Below are positions 1 through 5,415 of a stretch of DNA of 5,415 nucleotides, piece after piece; the first letter of the stretch is position 1; each line of letters opens with the position of its first letter. The notes beneath the pieces are model-generated. The model was not told where the DNA came from, made no database searches, and worked only from the letters and a program-made list of their open reading frames with translations. A program made the position numbers and the translations under genes. This stretch comes from Fimenecus sp045578245 (GTDB lineage Bacteria > Bacillota > Clostridia > Oscillospirales > Acutalibacteraceae), in contig JAZNJX010000099.1 in assembly GCA_045578245.1 (NCBI GenBank), positions 1-5,415 on the forward strand, given 5' to 3'.

Positions 1-842
1 AATTCACCAATCATTGCACCACCGATAATACAAACTGCACCAATGATTTGAAGTATATTCATTTTTTCACCAAGTAAAACTGTGGCAAAAACAACTGCTG
101 AAAGTGGTTCAAGATAACCACATACCGCTACTGTTTGTACGGGTAATTTTGAAAGTGGCGAAAAGTACAGATAACAACCGATACCCGTATTTACAATACC
201 AAGAATAATAATCCATACCCAATCATTTGTCGGCACATCTATAACAAAACCTTGTTTTATGCCTACAAATAAGGCAACAGTTAAAAAGCTGACAAAAAGT
301 TGAATTACCGAATTTTCCATTCCTGTAATATTTTTCGATTGCTTGTTGAGTGTAACCATAAAGAAATACATAACTGCAGACAATCCGCCACAGAGCAATC
401 CCCAATTATTTTCGTTACCGTTAGTGACATTACCATTCACAAGCACAATACCAACAAGAACTGTTGCAAAGCCCATTATTTTGGGGGAAGTGAGCTTTTC
501 CACGAAAATTAACGGTGATAATATCATCACAATAACGGGACCACAATAGTATAACAATGATGCTAAACTTACACCGATTTGTTGGTATGCTTCGTATAGG
601 AACATCCAACTCGTACCCATTGCAATACCCGACAAAACAATGAAAACAGTATCTTTTTTATATTCTTTTATATGAAATTTACCTTTACCGATTAAAAACA
701 AAACGACCAACAGAACACTACCGATTAATGTTCTTAAAAATACGATTTCATAACTGCTTAATGATATATTACTTGCCACAATGCCATTAAGTCCGAACAA
801 TAATAGTGCTGACAAGTATTTTAAAAAAGCTTTCTTGTCCAT
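1..842 (-). CDS. EamA/DMT-family permease (drug/metabolite transporter superfamily), 3'-truncated by window edge
   Basis: Reading leftward from the ATG at 842, an open frame runs for 280 codons to the edge with no stop. The protein (MDKKAFLKYLSALLLFG...) is almost entirely hydrophobic and fits ten membrane helices made of two tandem EamA repeats. The first repeat ends near residues 97-136, with YYCGPVIVMILSPLIFVEKL at its heart. The second ends near 242-280, with the matching EPLSAVVFATVLLGEK motif followed by GAVCIIGGA. Members of this family are usually 280-310 residues, so probably only a few C-terminal residues are missing. They are inner-membrane exporters or exchangers of amino acids, metabolites or drugs; the substrate cannot be read from sequence. 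The start is supported by AAGGAG six bases upstream. The gene is divergent from a LysR-type regulator, which probably controls it. Family assignment is firm; substrate is unknown. Confidence 0.93.
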   Translation of the reverse strand, partial: MDKKAFLKYLSALLLFGLNGIVASNISLSSYEIVFLRTLIGSVLLVVLFLIGKGKFHIKEYKKDTVFIVLSGIAMGTSWMFLYEAYQQIGVSLASLLYYCGPVIVMILSPLIFVEKLTSPKIMGFATVLVGIVLVNGNVTNGNENNWGLLCGGLSAVMYFFMVTLNKQSKNITGMENSVIQLFVSFLTVALFVGIKQGFVIDVPTNDWVWIIILGIVNTGIGCYLYFSPLSKLPVQTVAVCGYLEPLSAVVFATVLLGEKMNILQIIGAVCIIGGAMIGE

Positions 843-848
843 ACTCTA

Positions 849-854
849 CTCCTT
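849..854 (-). promoter_or_regulatory. Ribosome binding site of the EamA permease
   Basis: The minus strand reads AAGGAG, then TAGAGT, then ATG. This is a near-consensus Shine-Dalgarno with 6-nt spacing, and it fixes the permease start at 842. Confidence 0.8.
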
Positions 855-871
855 GATTTTAAGTTTAAAAT

Positions 872-900
872 ATTGTATCATAAACCAAGATATAACAAAA
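872..900 (-). promoter_or_regulatory. Candidate sigma-A promoter for the EamA permease
   Basis: On the minus strand a -10-like TACAAT lies at 877-872. Weak -35 candidates lie upstream: TTTGTT at 899-894 (16-bp spacer) or TTGTTA at 898-893 (15-bp spacer). Transcription would start near 865, leaving a short leader containing the AAGGAG site. The poor -35 lies inside the left arm of the inverted repeat at 891-916. That is the placement expected if a bound LysR-type protein helps RNA polymerase at a weak promoter. Called by eye only. Confidence 0.4.
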
Positions 901-916
901 GCGAATATTTGTTATA
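891..916. promoter_or_regulatory. Perfect inverted repeat, candidate LysR-type operator
   Basis: TATAACAAA (891-899) and TTTGTTATA (908-916) are exact reverse complements separated by 8 bases. The repeat sits midway in the 104-bp gap between the divergent permease and regulator genes. LysR-type regulators typically bind AT-rich dyads in such gaps, often of T-N11-A form. This dyad has an even length, so it is not a textbook T-N11-A box centred on one base. Its overlap with both candidate promoters supports an operator role. The AT-richness raises the chance of coincidence, and the arms also resemble -10 elements. Confidence 0.5.
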
Positions 917-918
917 CT
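910..918 (+). promoter_or_regulatory. Candidate extended -10 promoter of the LysR-type regulator
   Basis: TGTTATACT is a TGn-extended -10 with hexamer TATACT, five of six matching the consensus. The region 17 bp upstream (near 890-895, atataa) is not a good -35, which is tolerable for an extended -10 promoter. The start of transcription would be near 925, giving a leader of about 22 nt. The element overlaps the right arm of the inverted repeat, so binding there would be expected to repress the regulator's own gene. Confidence 0.4.
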
Positions 919-946
919 CAAAATCACAAATTGGAATGGTTATAAT

Positions 947-1813
947 ATGGATATGAATTTACAAAAATATCTTTCCTTTGTTAAGACTGTGGAATACGGC
1001 AGTTTCACAAAAGCAGCAGAGATACTAAACTACACACAATCAGGTATCAGCAGAATGATAGCTGACCTTGAAAAAGAATGGGGAGTAACCCTGCTTGAAA
1101 GAAATAAGAACGGTGTAAAGCCTACAAGCGATGGAATGAAACTTCTGCCATATGCACAAAATCTTTGTAACGATTTTGATAAACTGAAAATGCAGGTGGA
1201 TGAATTAAACGGTCTGCAATCAGGACTAATTCGTATCGGTACATTTTCAAGTGTTGCCACCCACTGGCTCCCGAATATTATTAAAGAATTTCAAAAAGAT
1301 TATCCTAATATTGATTATGAACTATTGCTCGGAGACTACACAGAAATTGAAGAATGGATTCATACAGGTAGAGTTGACTGCGGATTTTTAAGATTGCCGA
1401 CACATCCCGAATTTGAAACAATCTTTTTGGAAGAAGACAAGCTAATGGCAATAATCCCCGAAAACCATCCATTGAAAGATTGCGATAAATTCCCTGTAAC
1501 TGCTCTTTGTGACAAACCATTTATGCTTCTTGAAAAAGGTGCAAAAGCAGAAATTTCAGAAATATTTGAGCGTAATAATTTAACACCAAATGTAAAATTT
1601 ACCACTTGGGATGACTATGCCGTGATGTCTATGGTAGAAAGCGGACTTGGTATTGCCATTCTCCCTGAGTTGATTCTAAAGCGCGTCCCATACAGAATTA
1701 TAGCAAAAGAACTCGATGTTCCTGCCTGTCGAAATATAGGACTCGCTCTTCGAGACAAGAAAACTGCTTCTCTTGCAGTAAAACGGTTTATTGAATATTT
1801 ACAGTACAAGTAA
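947..1813 (+). CDS. LysR-family transcriptional regulator
   Basis: A 288-residue protein, a normal LysR length. Residues 4-62 form the N-terminal winged helix-turn-helix, with the hallmark pattern GSFTKAAEILNYTQSGISR (18-36) followed by IADLEKEWGVTLLER (38-52). Residues 63-90 form the linker helix. Residues from about 92 (GLIRIGTFSSVATHWLP) to the end form the periplasmic-binding-protein-like effector domain, including the conserved late segment VESGLGIAILPE (230-241). The family acts as cytoplasmic tetramers whose DNA binding responds to a small ligand; the ligand here is unknown. The start at 947 is preceded by only a weak GGA at 933-935. An in-frame ATG at 953 (MNLQKYL) is possible and would cost two residues. 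The gene is divergent from an EamA permease, with a candidate operator between them, so it probably regulates that permease and itself. A strong terminator follows. Confidence 0.95.
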   Translation: MDMNLQKYLSFVKTVEYGSFTKAAEILNYTQSGISRMIADLEKEWGVTLLERNKNGVKPTSDGMKLLPYAQNLCNDFDKLKMQVDELNGLQSGLIRIGTFSSVATHWLPNIIKEFQKDYPNIDYELLLGDYTEIEEWIHTGRVDCGFLRLPTHPEFETIFLEEDKLMAIIPENHPLKDCDKFPVTALCDKPFMLLEKGAKAEISEIFERNNLTPNVKFTTWDDYAVMSMVESGLGIAILPELILKRVPYRIIAKELDVPACRNIGLALRDKKTASLAVKRFIEYLQYK

Positions 1814-1972
1814 AACAACAAATAATCTTCACAAGGTAAGTGTTGATAGTAGTATCGTTGTTTTACCGTTAAAAACCAAGCAAAATAGCCATATGAAAAG
1901 TATAAGCGTTGCATTTGGGATTTTGTTGTCCCCTTTGCAACGCTTTTTTAGTTTATCAACTATGCTTTTATT
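1814..1972. other. Convergent intergenic region
   Basis: This 159-bp gap separates the stop of the LysR-type regulator from the stop of the V-ATPase K gene. The right half holds a strong terminator hairpin. In the left half the only structure seen is a weak nested dyad: GGTAA (1835-1839) with TTACC (1863-1867), enclosing GATA-gtag-TATC (1845-1856). No open frame here has a ribosome binding site or recognisable content. Confidence 0.7.
1904..1949 (+). terminator. Rho-independent terminator of the LysR gene, probably bidirectional
   Basis: AAGCGTTGC (1904-1912) pairs perfectly with GCAACGCTT (1937-1945), extended by A1913-T1936. After a small internal loop, GGGA (1917-1920) pairs with TCCC (1929-1932) around an 8-base loop. 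The plus strand runs straight into six T residues (1944-1949), the classic U-tract. Read on the minus strand the same stem is followed by TTATACTTTT, a weaker tail. It could still end the V-ATPase transcript, whose K gene stops 24 bases away. Confidence 0.88.
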
Positions 1973-2398
1973 TTATCCGAGTGCCACCATGCTGAAAACG
2001 AGCGCAAACAAAGCAACTGTTTCGCAAAGACCTACGACTGTAATATACTGTGAGAAGCCCTTTCCGGTTTCAGCCAATGCATCTGCACCTGCTGCACCTG
2101 CTTTACCCTGGAATACTGCAGAGAAAGCCATTGCAAGACCTGATGCGATACCAAGACCAATTAAGAATGCAGGGTCTGCATCTGAAGATTTCATCTGTTG
2201 CATCAAAAGAAAACCGTAAATTGTCTGTGTAAGAGGTGCACCAGCAAAAACTGTAAGAATAAACGGTGCTGCCTTATTACTCATATAGCATTTTTTCCAA
2301 GCACCAATTGATGCCTGACCGGCAATACCGATACCGATTGCTGAACCAATTGCAGCAATACCCATTGCCAAAGATGTTCCTAATAATCCGAAATTCAT
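1973..2398 (-). CDS. ntpK: V/A-type ATPase subunit K (rotor-ring proteolipid, c-type)
   Basis: A 141-residue proteolipid made of two tandem helical hairpins (four membrane helices: about 5-28, 44-68, 76-98 and 118-140), forming the rotor ring of the membrane sector. Repeat one has the glycine-rich helix AIGSAIGIGIAGQA and then APLTQTIYGFLL. Repeat two has the matching SGLAMAFSAVFQGKAGAAG and then CETVALFALV. The ion-carrying carboxylate is Glu126 in the fourth helix. The equivalent position in the first hairpin is Gln58, so there is one carboxylate per four-helix unit, as in V-type rather than F-type rings. Thr57, Gln58, Gln97 and Glu126 align by eye with the Na+ ligands Thr64, Gln65, Gln110 and Glu139 of Enterococcus hirae NtpK, suggesting sodium coupling. 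It is the last gene of the operon, 19 nt after subunit I, with its own good AAAGGAG seven bases before the ATG. Confidence 0.95.
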   Translation of the reverse strand: MNFGLLGTSLAMGIAAIGSAIGIGIAGQASIGAWKKCYMSNKAAPFILTVFAGAPLTQTIYGFLLMQQMKSSDADPAFLIGLGIASGLAMAFSAVFQGKAGAAGADALAETGKGFSQYITVVGLCETVALFALVFSMVALG

Positions 2399-2405
2399 AA
2401 TTATT

Positions 2406-2412
2406 CTCCTTT
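2406..2412 (-). promoter_or_regulatory. Strong ribosome binding site of subunit K
   Basis: The minus strand reads AAAGGAG, then AATAATT, then ATG. It lies wholly within the 19-nt I-K gap and does not depend on overlap with the I gene. Independent, efficient initiation suits a proteolipid needed in many more copies than subunit I. Confidence 0.75.
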
Positions 2413-2417
2413 GTGAT

Positions 2418-4334
2418 TTATTCTATTTGTTCATTAAATGGTTTAAATTTATGTCCACTCCAGGACATATCAAGATGCGATGAAAATTCTAATGTATTAA
2501 GTCTTATACCGTGAACGATAACGGACAAGACATTTAATATCATATTAAGTCCGTGACCAAATACTAAAAGGACAATCGCAATAATCATAAATAAGAAGTT
2601 TCCAAGCAGTGGTCCTGCCAATTCATTTACAGTGGCAGCAATAGCAGCACCTGCAAGTCCGACGGCCCAAAGTCGTATATAGGAAACTATATCCGAGAAA
2701 ACATTAACTACACCAAGCAAGACAGAAACAATATTTGTAAGACTTGCAAGTATAGATTTTACAATGTTTCCTTCGTAATTTGAAAATACAAAACTTAATA
2801 GGAAGCCTAACCCTATAAGGATAAGTGCAACTGTACCCACGGGAATACCGCTTATTACAAGTGAAAAACTGAACACTTCAGGATTTACCACAAGGCTTAA
2901 TACAAGATAGTAGATTCCAAAAAGCTGTAATATTGAACCTATATCACCAAGCATTTTAAGTGATTTTATATTTCTTTTCGCACCCTTTATATGTGCTATG
3001 GTCAACTGAACAAGTGCCAACGAGAAACAGAAAATCTGTAAATTCTGTGCTGTGGTAAGCCCTACATCACCTTCTGTCCAGAATGGATGCCATATTCTGT
3101 CTTCATAAACATTTGAAATTACAGGAATTGACAAATTCTGAAGCCACTGTGGTATTTGTTCAGGAGAAAGTCCGAACCAGGTACATGTCAGCATTCCCCA
3201 CAATACCGTTGACAAGCCTAAAAGTCCTATAAGCAAAAATGTTGGTGGAACTGTTTTCTTCGCAATAAGTGATTTTATTATTGGTATTGCTGCAACAACA
3301 CAGATAAATAGTCCGTATCCGCCATCACCGAAAATAATACCAAAGAAAATCAGAATAAATGCCAGAAACCAACCTGATATGTCATACTCGAAATATCCCG
3401 GAACTGCACCTAAAAAGTCAGTTAACGGATAAATAAGGCTTACAAACTTATTGTTTTTAAGTTTAGTTGGCACATCGTCTTCTTGTGTTGGTTCTTCCAC
3501 GAGAAGTCCCCAAGAATTGGCTCTTGCTGTTTCTTTTAATCTGTCAAGGTTTTCAGTTTCAATATATCCTTTGAAATGTGCAACTGAAACATTTTTGTCA
3601 TCAGACAGTTTTTCGTCTGCCATACCGGTTGCATAAATTTCAAATTCTATTTCCTTTTCACAAGCTTTTACAGCATTTTTAAGTGCAGTTGTATAGTTTC
3701 CGTAAGAAAGGATTTTTTCGTCTATTGATTTAATCCGGTCACCAAGGTTAGATACCTTTTGTCGCATTTCTTCCGTGGACATTTGCGGTAGTTCTAACTT
3801 GTAGCTATTTAGCGATGCAACGAGTTCGTTTTCACCATCAAATCCCGATTTAACCAACATACATTTTACAGAGTTTTTACTTTCTGATAACTTAACGGTT
3901 TTTACACTTTCACCCAAGGACTCATATTCCTTTTCAGGCATTTCATAAAATGAAGCATCAATGCCTTTTTCTACTAAATCCTTGATACTTGCAGGTTCAA
4001 GCTCACCCCAGCTTTTAAGTCGTTCTAGCTCTGAATTAAGAGTAATCATTTCTGCCTGACAGTTTTTCTTTTCGTCTGTCAAAGAAGATATTTCATTTGC
4101 AATTCTCAACGCATCAGTAAGACTTAATGCTTCACTCTCAGTGTCTTTTTTGTTTCCGAGAATAAAAACTGCACTTTCAAGCAAAGAAATCTGTTCTTTG
4201 AGCTCATTTAATCGGTCACCCGAGCCCTCAGTAATTTCAATATGAATCATTCCAAGTTTTCCGAGCTTTTTAAGTGTTTCTGCTTTTTTATCTCCCATAA
4301 TAATGAGAGAAACTTTTTTCATAGGAACTATCAT
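2418..4334 (-). CDS. ntpI: V/A-type ATPase subunit I (membrane stator, a-type subunit)
   Basis: At 638 residues this is a full-length a/I-type subunit, which couples ion flow to ring rotation and anchors the peripheral stalks. Residues 1-300 are the cytoplasmic N-terminal domain with long charged coiled-coil stretches (about 40-110 and 185-232). Residues from about 305 to 612 hold roughly seven to eight membrane helices. Family landmarks are FGIIFGDGGYG (331-341), SYIRLWAVGLAGA (551-563) and HGLNMILNVLSVIVHGIRLN (594-613). Arg554 corresponds to the essential ion-path arginine (Arg735 of yeast Vph1) and Arg611 to the second conserved arginine. The C-terminal tail reads LEFSSHLDMSWSGHKFKPF, which is closer to what I recall of spirochaete subunits than to the usual EFF..FYEGGG..F.PF form. 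The start overlaps the D stop by 4 nt (ATGA). AGAGGAGG 10 nt upstream favours this ATG over MKKVSL at residue 5. Confidence 0.96.
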   Translation of the reverse strand: MIVPMKKVSLIIMGDKKAETLKKLGKLGMIHIEITEGSGDRLNELKEQISLLESAVFILGNKKDTESEALSLTDALRIANEISSLTDEKKNCQAEMITLNSELERLKSWGELEPASIKDLVEKGIDASFYEMPEKEYESLGESVKTVKLSESKNSVKCMLVKSGFDGENELVASLNSYKLELPQMSTEEMRQKVSNLGDRIKSIDEKILSYGNYTTALKNAVKACEKEIEFEIYATGMADEKLSDDKNVSVAHFKGYIETENLDRLKETARANSWGLLVEEPTQEDDVPTKLKNNKFVSLIYPLTDFLGAVPGYFEYDISGWFLAFILIFFGIIFGDGGYGLFICVVAAIPIIKSLIAKKTVPPTFLLIGLLGLSTVLWGMLTCTWFGLSPEQIPQWLQNLSIPVISNVYEDRIWHPFWTEGDVGLTTAQNLQIFCFSLALVQLTIAHIKGAKRNIKSLKMLGDIGSILQLFGIYYLVLSLVVNPEVFSFSLVISGIPVGTVALILIGLGFLLSFVFSNYEGNIVKSILASLTNIVSVLLGVVNVFSDIVSYIRLWAVGLAGAAIAATVNELAGPLLGNFLFMIIAIVLLVFGHGLNMILNVLSVIVHGIRLNTLEFSSHLDMSWSGHKFKPFNEQIE

Positions 4335-4963
4335 AATGCATAAACCTCCTCTCGGGAAGTCTCAGCATTACGTTGAGCAATTTTGCGTTTTGATATCTTT
4401 GAACGAACTACGGCACTGACCTGTTGGTCAGCCATATAAATCGATATCTTTTTAATATTCTGTTGTGTTTCAGGGATTTTTACCTTTTCAAACAAGTTAA
4501 CTCTTTGGGATGTTGCAAGAAGTTCTGCATTTAAAAGTCTTACTTGTTCATCTAACACTTCTGCCTCCAAATCAAGCGACATTGCTATTTCCATATGATT
4601 TGCAGCAATATCAACCCAAAGAGGCGTTTCGTACAAGTCATAGTCCCCTCTTGAAAAATCTGCACCCTCATAAGTTGGAATTGCAACACCTGCAATATTT
4701 CCTTTTCCTTTGCGGATATTGCTTACAGTGATTATTCCGTCAGGGAAAACATCCTTTTCACTAAAAACAGCAATCCAATCTCTGAAACCTTTTTCAAGTT
4801 TCTCTTTTTCTTCTCTTACTGCTTTAGCTTTTGCTTCAATTGTACGAATTTCTGCTTGAAGTTGTTGTTTTTTAAGTGTCAGAGTAGGCAAATATCTCCG
4901 GTACATTTTAAGAGCATCCTTTTGTACCTTTAACTCATTTTTTGTTAATTTGATTTTTGCCAC
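4331..4963 (-). CDS. ntpD: V/A-type ATPase subunit D (central rotor stalk)
   Basis: A 210-residue protein of the D/gamma-like family, whose antiparallel coiled coil turns inside the catalytic A3B3 head. The N-terminal helix (about 1-62) begins with the family signature IKLTKNELKVQKDALK followed by RRYLPTLTLKKQQLQ. A short globular segment (about 65-115) follows. The C-terminal helix (about 118-200) contains VRLLNAELLATSQRVNLFEK and ends in the basic KISKRKIAQR. Initiation is at GTG, not ATG: a consensus AAGGAGG lies 6 nt upstream, and translation from there gives the expected MAKIKLTKN start. The gene follows subunit B by 11 nt and its stop overlaps the subunit I start as ATGA, so B, D and I are probably translationally coupled in one mRNA. 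Confidence 0.95.
   Translation of the reverse strand: MAKIKLTKNELKVQKDALKMYRRYLPTLTLKKQQLQAEIRTIEAKAKAVREEKEKLEKGFRDWIAVFSEKDVFPDGIITVSNIRKGKGNIAGVAIPTYEGADFSRGDYDLYETPLWVDIAANHMEIAMSLDLEAEVLDEQVRLLNAELLATSQRVNLFEKVKIPETQQNIKKISIYMADQQVSAVVRSKISKRKIAQRNAETSREEVYAL
4345..4352 (-). promoter_or_regulatory. Ribosome binding site of subunit I inside the D gene
   Basis: The minus strand reads AGAGGAGG, then ten bases, then the ATGA overlap. It lies within the last codons of D. It decides the subunit I start at 4334: the next in-frame ATG at 4322 would be 22 nt away. Another ATG at 4341 is out of frame with I. Confidence 0.7.
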
Positions 4964-4969
4964 CTTAAT

Positions 4970-4977
4970 CCTCCTTA
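4970..4977 (-). promoter_or_regulatory. Ribosome binding site of subunit D fused to the B stop codon
   Basis: The minus strand reads TAAGGAGG, then ATTAAG, then GTG. The TAA is the stop of subunit B, and its last two bases are the first two of a consensus AAGGAGG. This fixes the GTG start of D and implies coupled termination and re-initiation. Confidence 0.8.
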
Positions 4978-5415
4978 CTTAGGCCAGAATTCATCAGTAA
5001 GGTCTGATTTTATACCGGTTTCGTCTTTTTCGAAACAATCAGCTAATATCTCCCAGCCCAAATCAAGGGATTGTTCAAGTGACAAGTTAACTGACAAGTC
5101 CATCATCTTGCTTTCGAAAAGGCTACCATATTTAAGAAGTTTTTCGTCCCATTTATTCATTGAAAAGCCCATGTTTTTCTTTTCTAACGTTTCTTTATAA
5201 GAAGAATACAGACGAATCATACCATCCATAAGTGCTCTGTGGTCTTTTCTTGTTTTGCCGTTAACATTCTGCTTAAGTCGTGAAAGAGAACCAAATGGCT
5301 CGATACGACCACCCTTAAGATAATACTGTCCTTCAGTAATATAACCTGTGTTATCAGGTACAGGATGTGTTACGTCGTCACCGGGCATTGTTGTTACTGC
5401 AAGAACAGTAACTGA
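4975..5415 (-). CDS. ntpB: V/A-type ATPase subunit B, C-terminal part (5' end beyond window)
   Basis: The frame enters from the right edge with nine codons (SVTVLAVTT) before MPGDDVTHPVPDNTGYITEG, so the Met at 5388 is internal and not a start. The visible 146 residues are the C-terminal part of the non-catalytic B subunit, which alternates with A in the hexameric head. TMP.DD.THP.PD.TGYITEGQ is the family's conserved stretch next to the nucleotide-binding interface, and SLSRLK follows. The C-terminal domain reads KTRKDHRALMDGMIRLY and then MGFSMNKWDEKLLKYGSLFE and MMDLSVNLSLEQSLDLGWE, ending in DLTDEFWPK. This tail differs from the GEGKTREDH...E.FV form of Enterococcus and Thermus. From memory it resembles the spirochaete, chlamydial and Bacteroidetes type. 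The P-loop remnant and N-terminal barrel lie outside the window. D follows after 11 nt. Confidence 0.94.
   Translation of the reverse strand, partial: SVTVLAVTTMPGDDVTHPVPDNTGYITEGQYYLKGGRIEPFGSLSRLKQNVNGKTRKDHRALMDGMIRLYSSYKETLEKKNMGFSMNKWDEKLLKYGSLFESKMMDLSVNLSLEQSLDLGWEILADCFEKDETGIKSDLTDEFWPK

Noticed and set aside
300..549. Two overlapping short plus-strand frames of about 70 codons
   Set aside because: They are antisense to the EamA permease, whose frame is continuous and clearly coding.
941..946. A perfect TATAAT directly before the LysR ATG
   Set aside because: Taken as a -10 it would start transcription near 953, giving a leaderless message from the second Met. No -35 (918-923 is tcaaaa) or TGn extension supports it. 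The extended -10 at 910-918 gives a more normal leader.
1835..1867. Nested dyad GGTAA...GATA-gtag-TATC...TTACC after the LysR stop
   Set aside because: The arms are only 4-5 bp, interrupted by unpaired bases, with no T tract. It is too weak to call a terminator or a small RNA.
1615..1914. A 99-codon open frame on the minus strand
   Set aside because: It is mostly antisense to the LysR gene, starts within the terminator hairpin and encodes no recognisable domain.
1791..2219. A 142-codon open frame on the plus strand
   Set aside because: It begins inside the 3' end of the LysR gene, has no ribosome binding site, spans the terminator and lies antisense to the well-supported K gene. Its protein shows no family features.
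5386..5388. ATG at 5388 as the start of a separate 137-residue gene
   Set aside because: The frame is open to the window edge, and the preceding residues SVTVLAVTT continue the subunit B alignment. It is an internal methionine.

Overview
The window is AT-rich, with tight Shine-Dalgarno sites (AAGGAG, AAGGAGG) and A/T-ending codons. This fits a low-GC Gram-positive anaerobe, most likely in the Clostridia. That placement is inferred from composition and gene content, because the window has no phylogenetic marker. It contains six protein-coding genes in two convergent blocks. No RNA gene, mobile element, CRISPR array or long repeat is visible.

Left block (1-1813): a divergent pair. An EamA/DMT-family permease runs leftward (842 down to the left edge, only the extreme C-terminus missing). 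A LysR-type regulator runs rightward (947-1813). The 104 bp between them hold a perfect 9-bp inverted repeat (891-916). It overlaps the best extended -10 of the regulator and the -35 region of the permease. This is the usual arrangement for a LysR protein controlling itself and a divergent transport gene.

Centre (1814-1972): a 159-bp intergenic stretch between convergent transcription units. It carries a strong stem-loop with a U-tract (1904-1949), a terminator for the regulator and probably also for the leftward operon.

Right block (1973-5415, all minus strand): the distal end of a V/A-type ATPase operon in transcription order B (partial), D, I, K. The genes are tightly coupled: an 11-nt gap with the B stop codon fused to the D ribosome binding site, a 4-nt ATGA overlap between D and I, and a 19-nt gap before K. 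B and D belong to the catalytic head and central stalk, I is the membrane stator (a-type) subunit, and K is the rotor-ring proteolipid. K keeps the Thr-Gln/Gln/Glu residues of the sodium site known from Enterococcus hirae NtpK, so a Na+-coupled enzyme is predicted. The gene order and the C-terminal sequence of B resemble, from memory, the compact E-x-A-B-D-I-K operons of spirochaetes, chlamydiae and Bacteroidetes rather than the NtpFIKECGABD type of many Firmicutes.

I see no undescribed system here. The points most worth a second look are the predicted ion specificity, the operon type, and the symmetric operator between the divergent pair.
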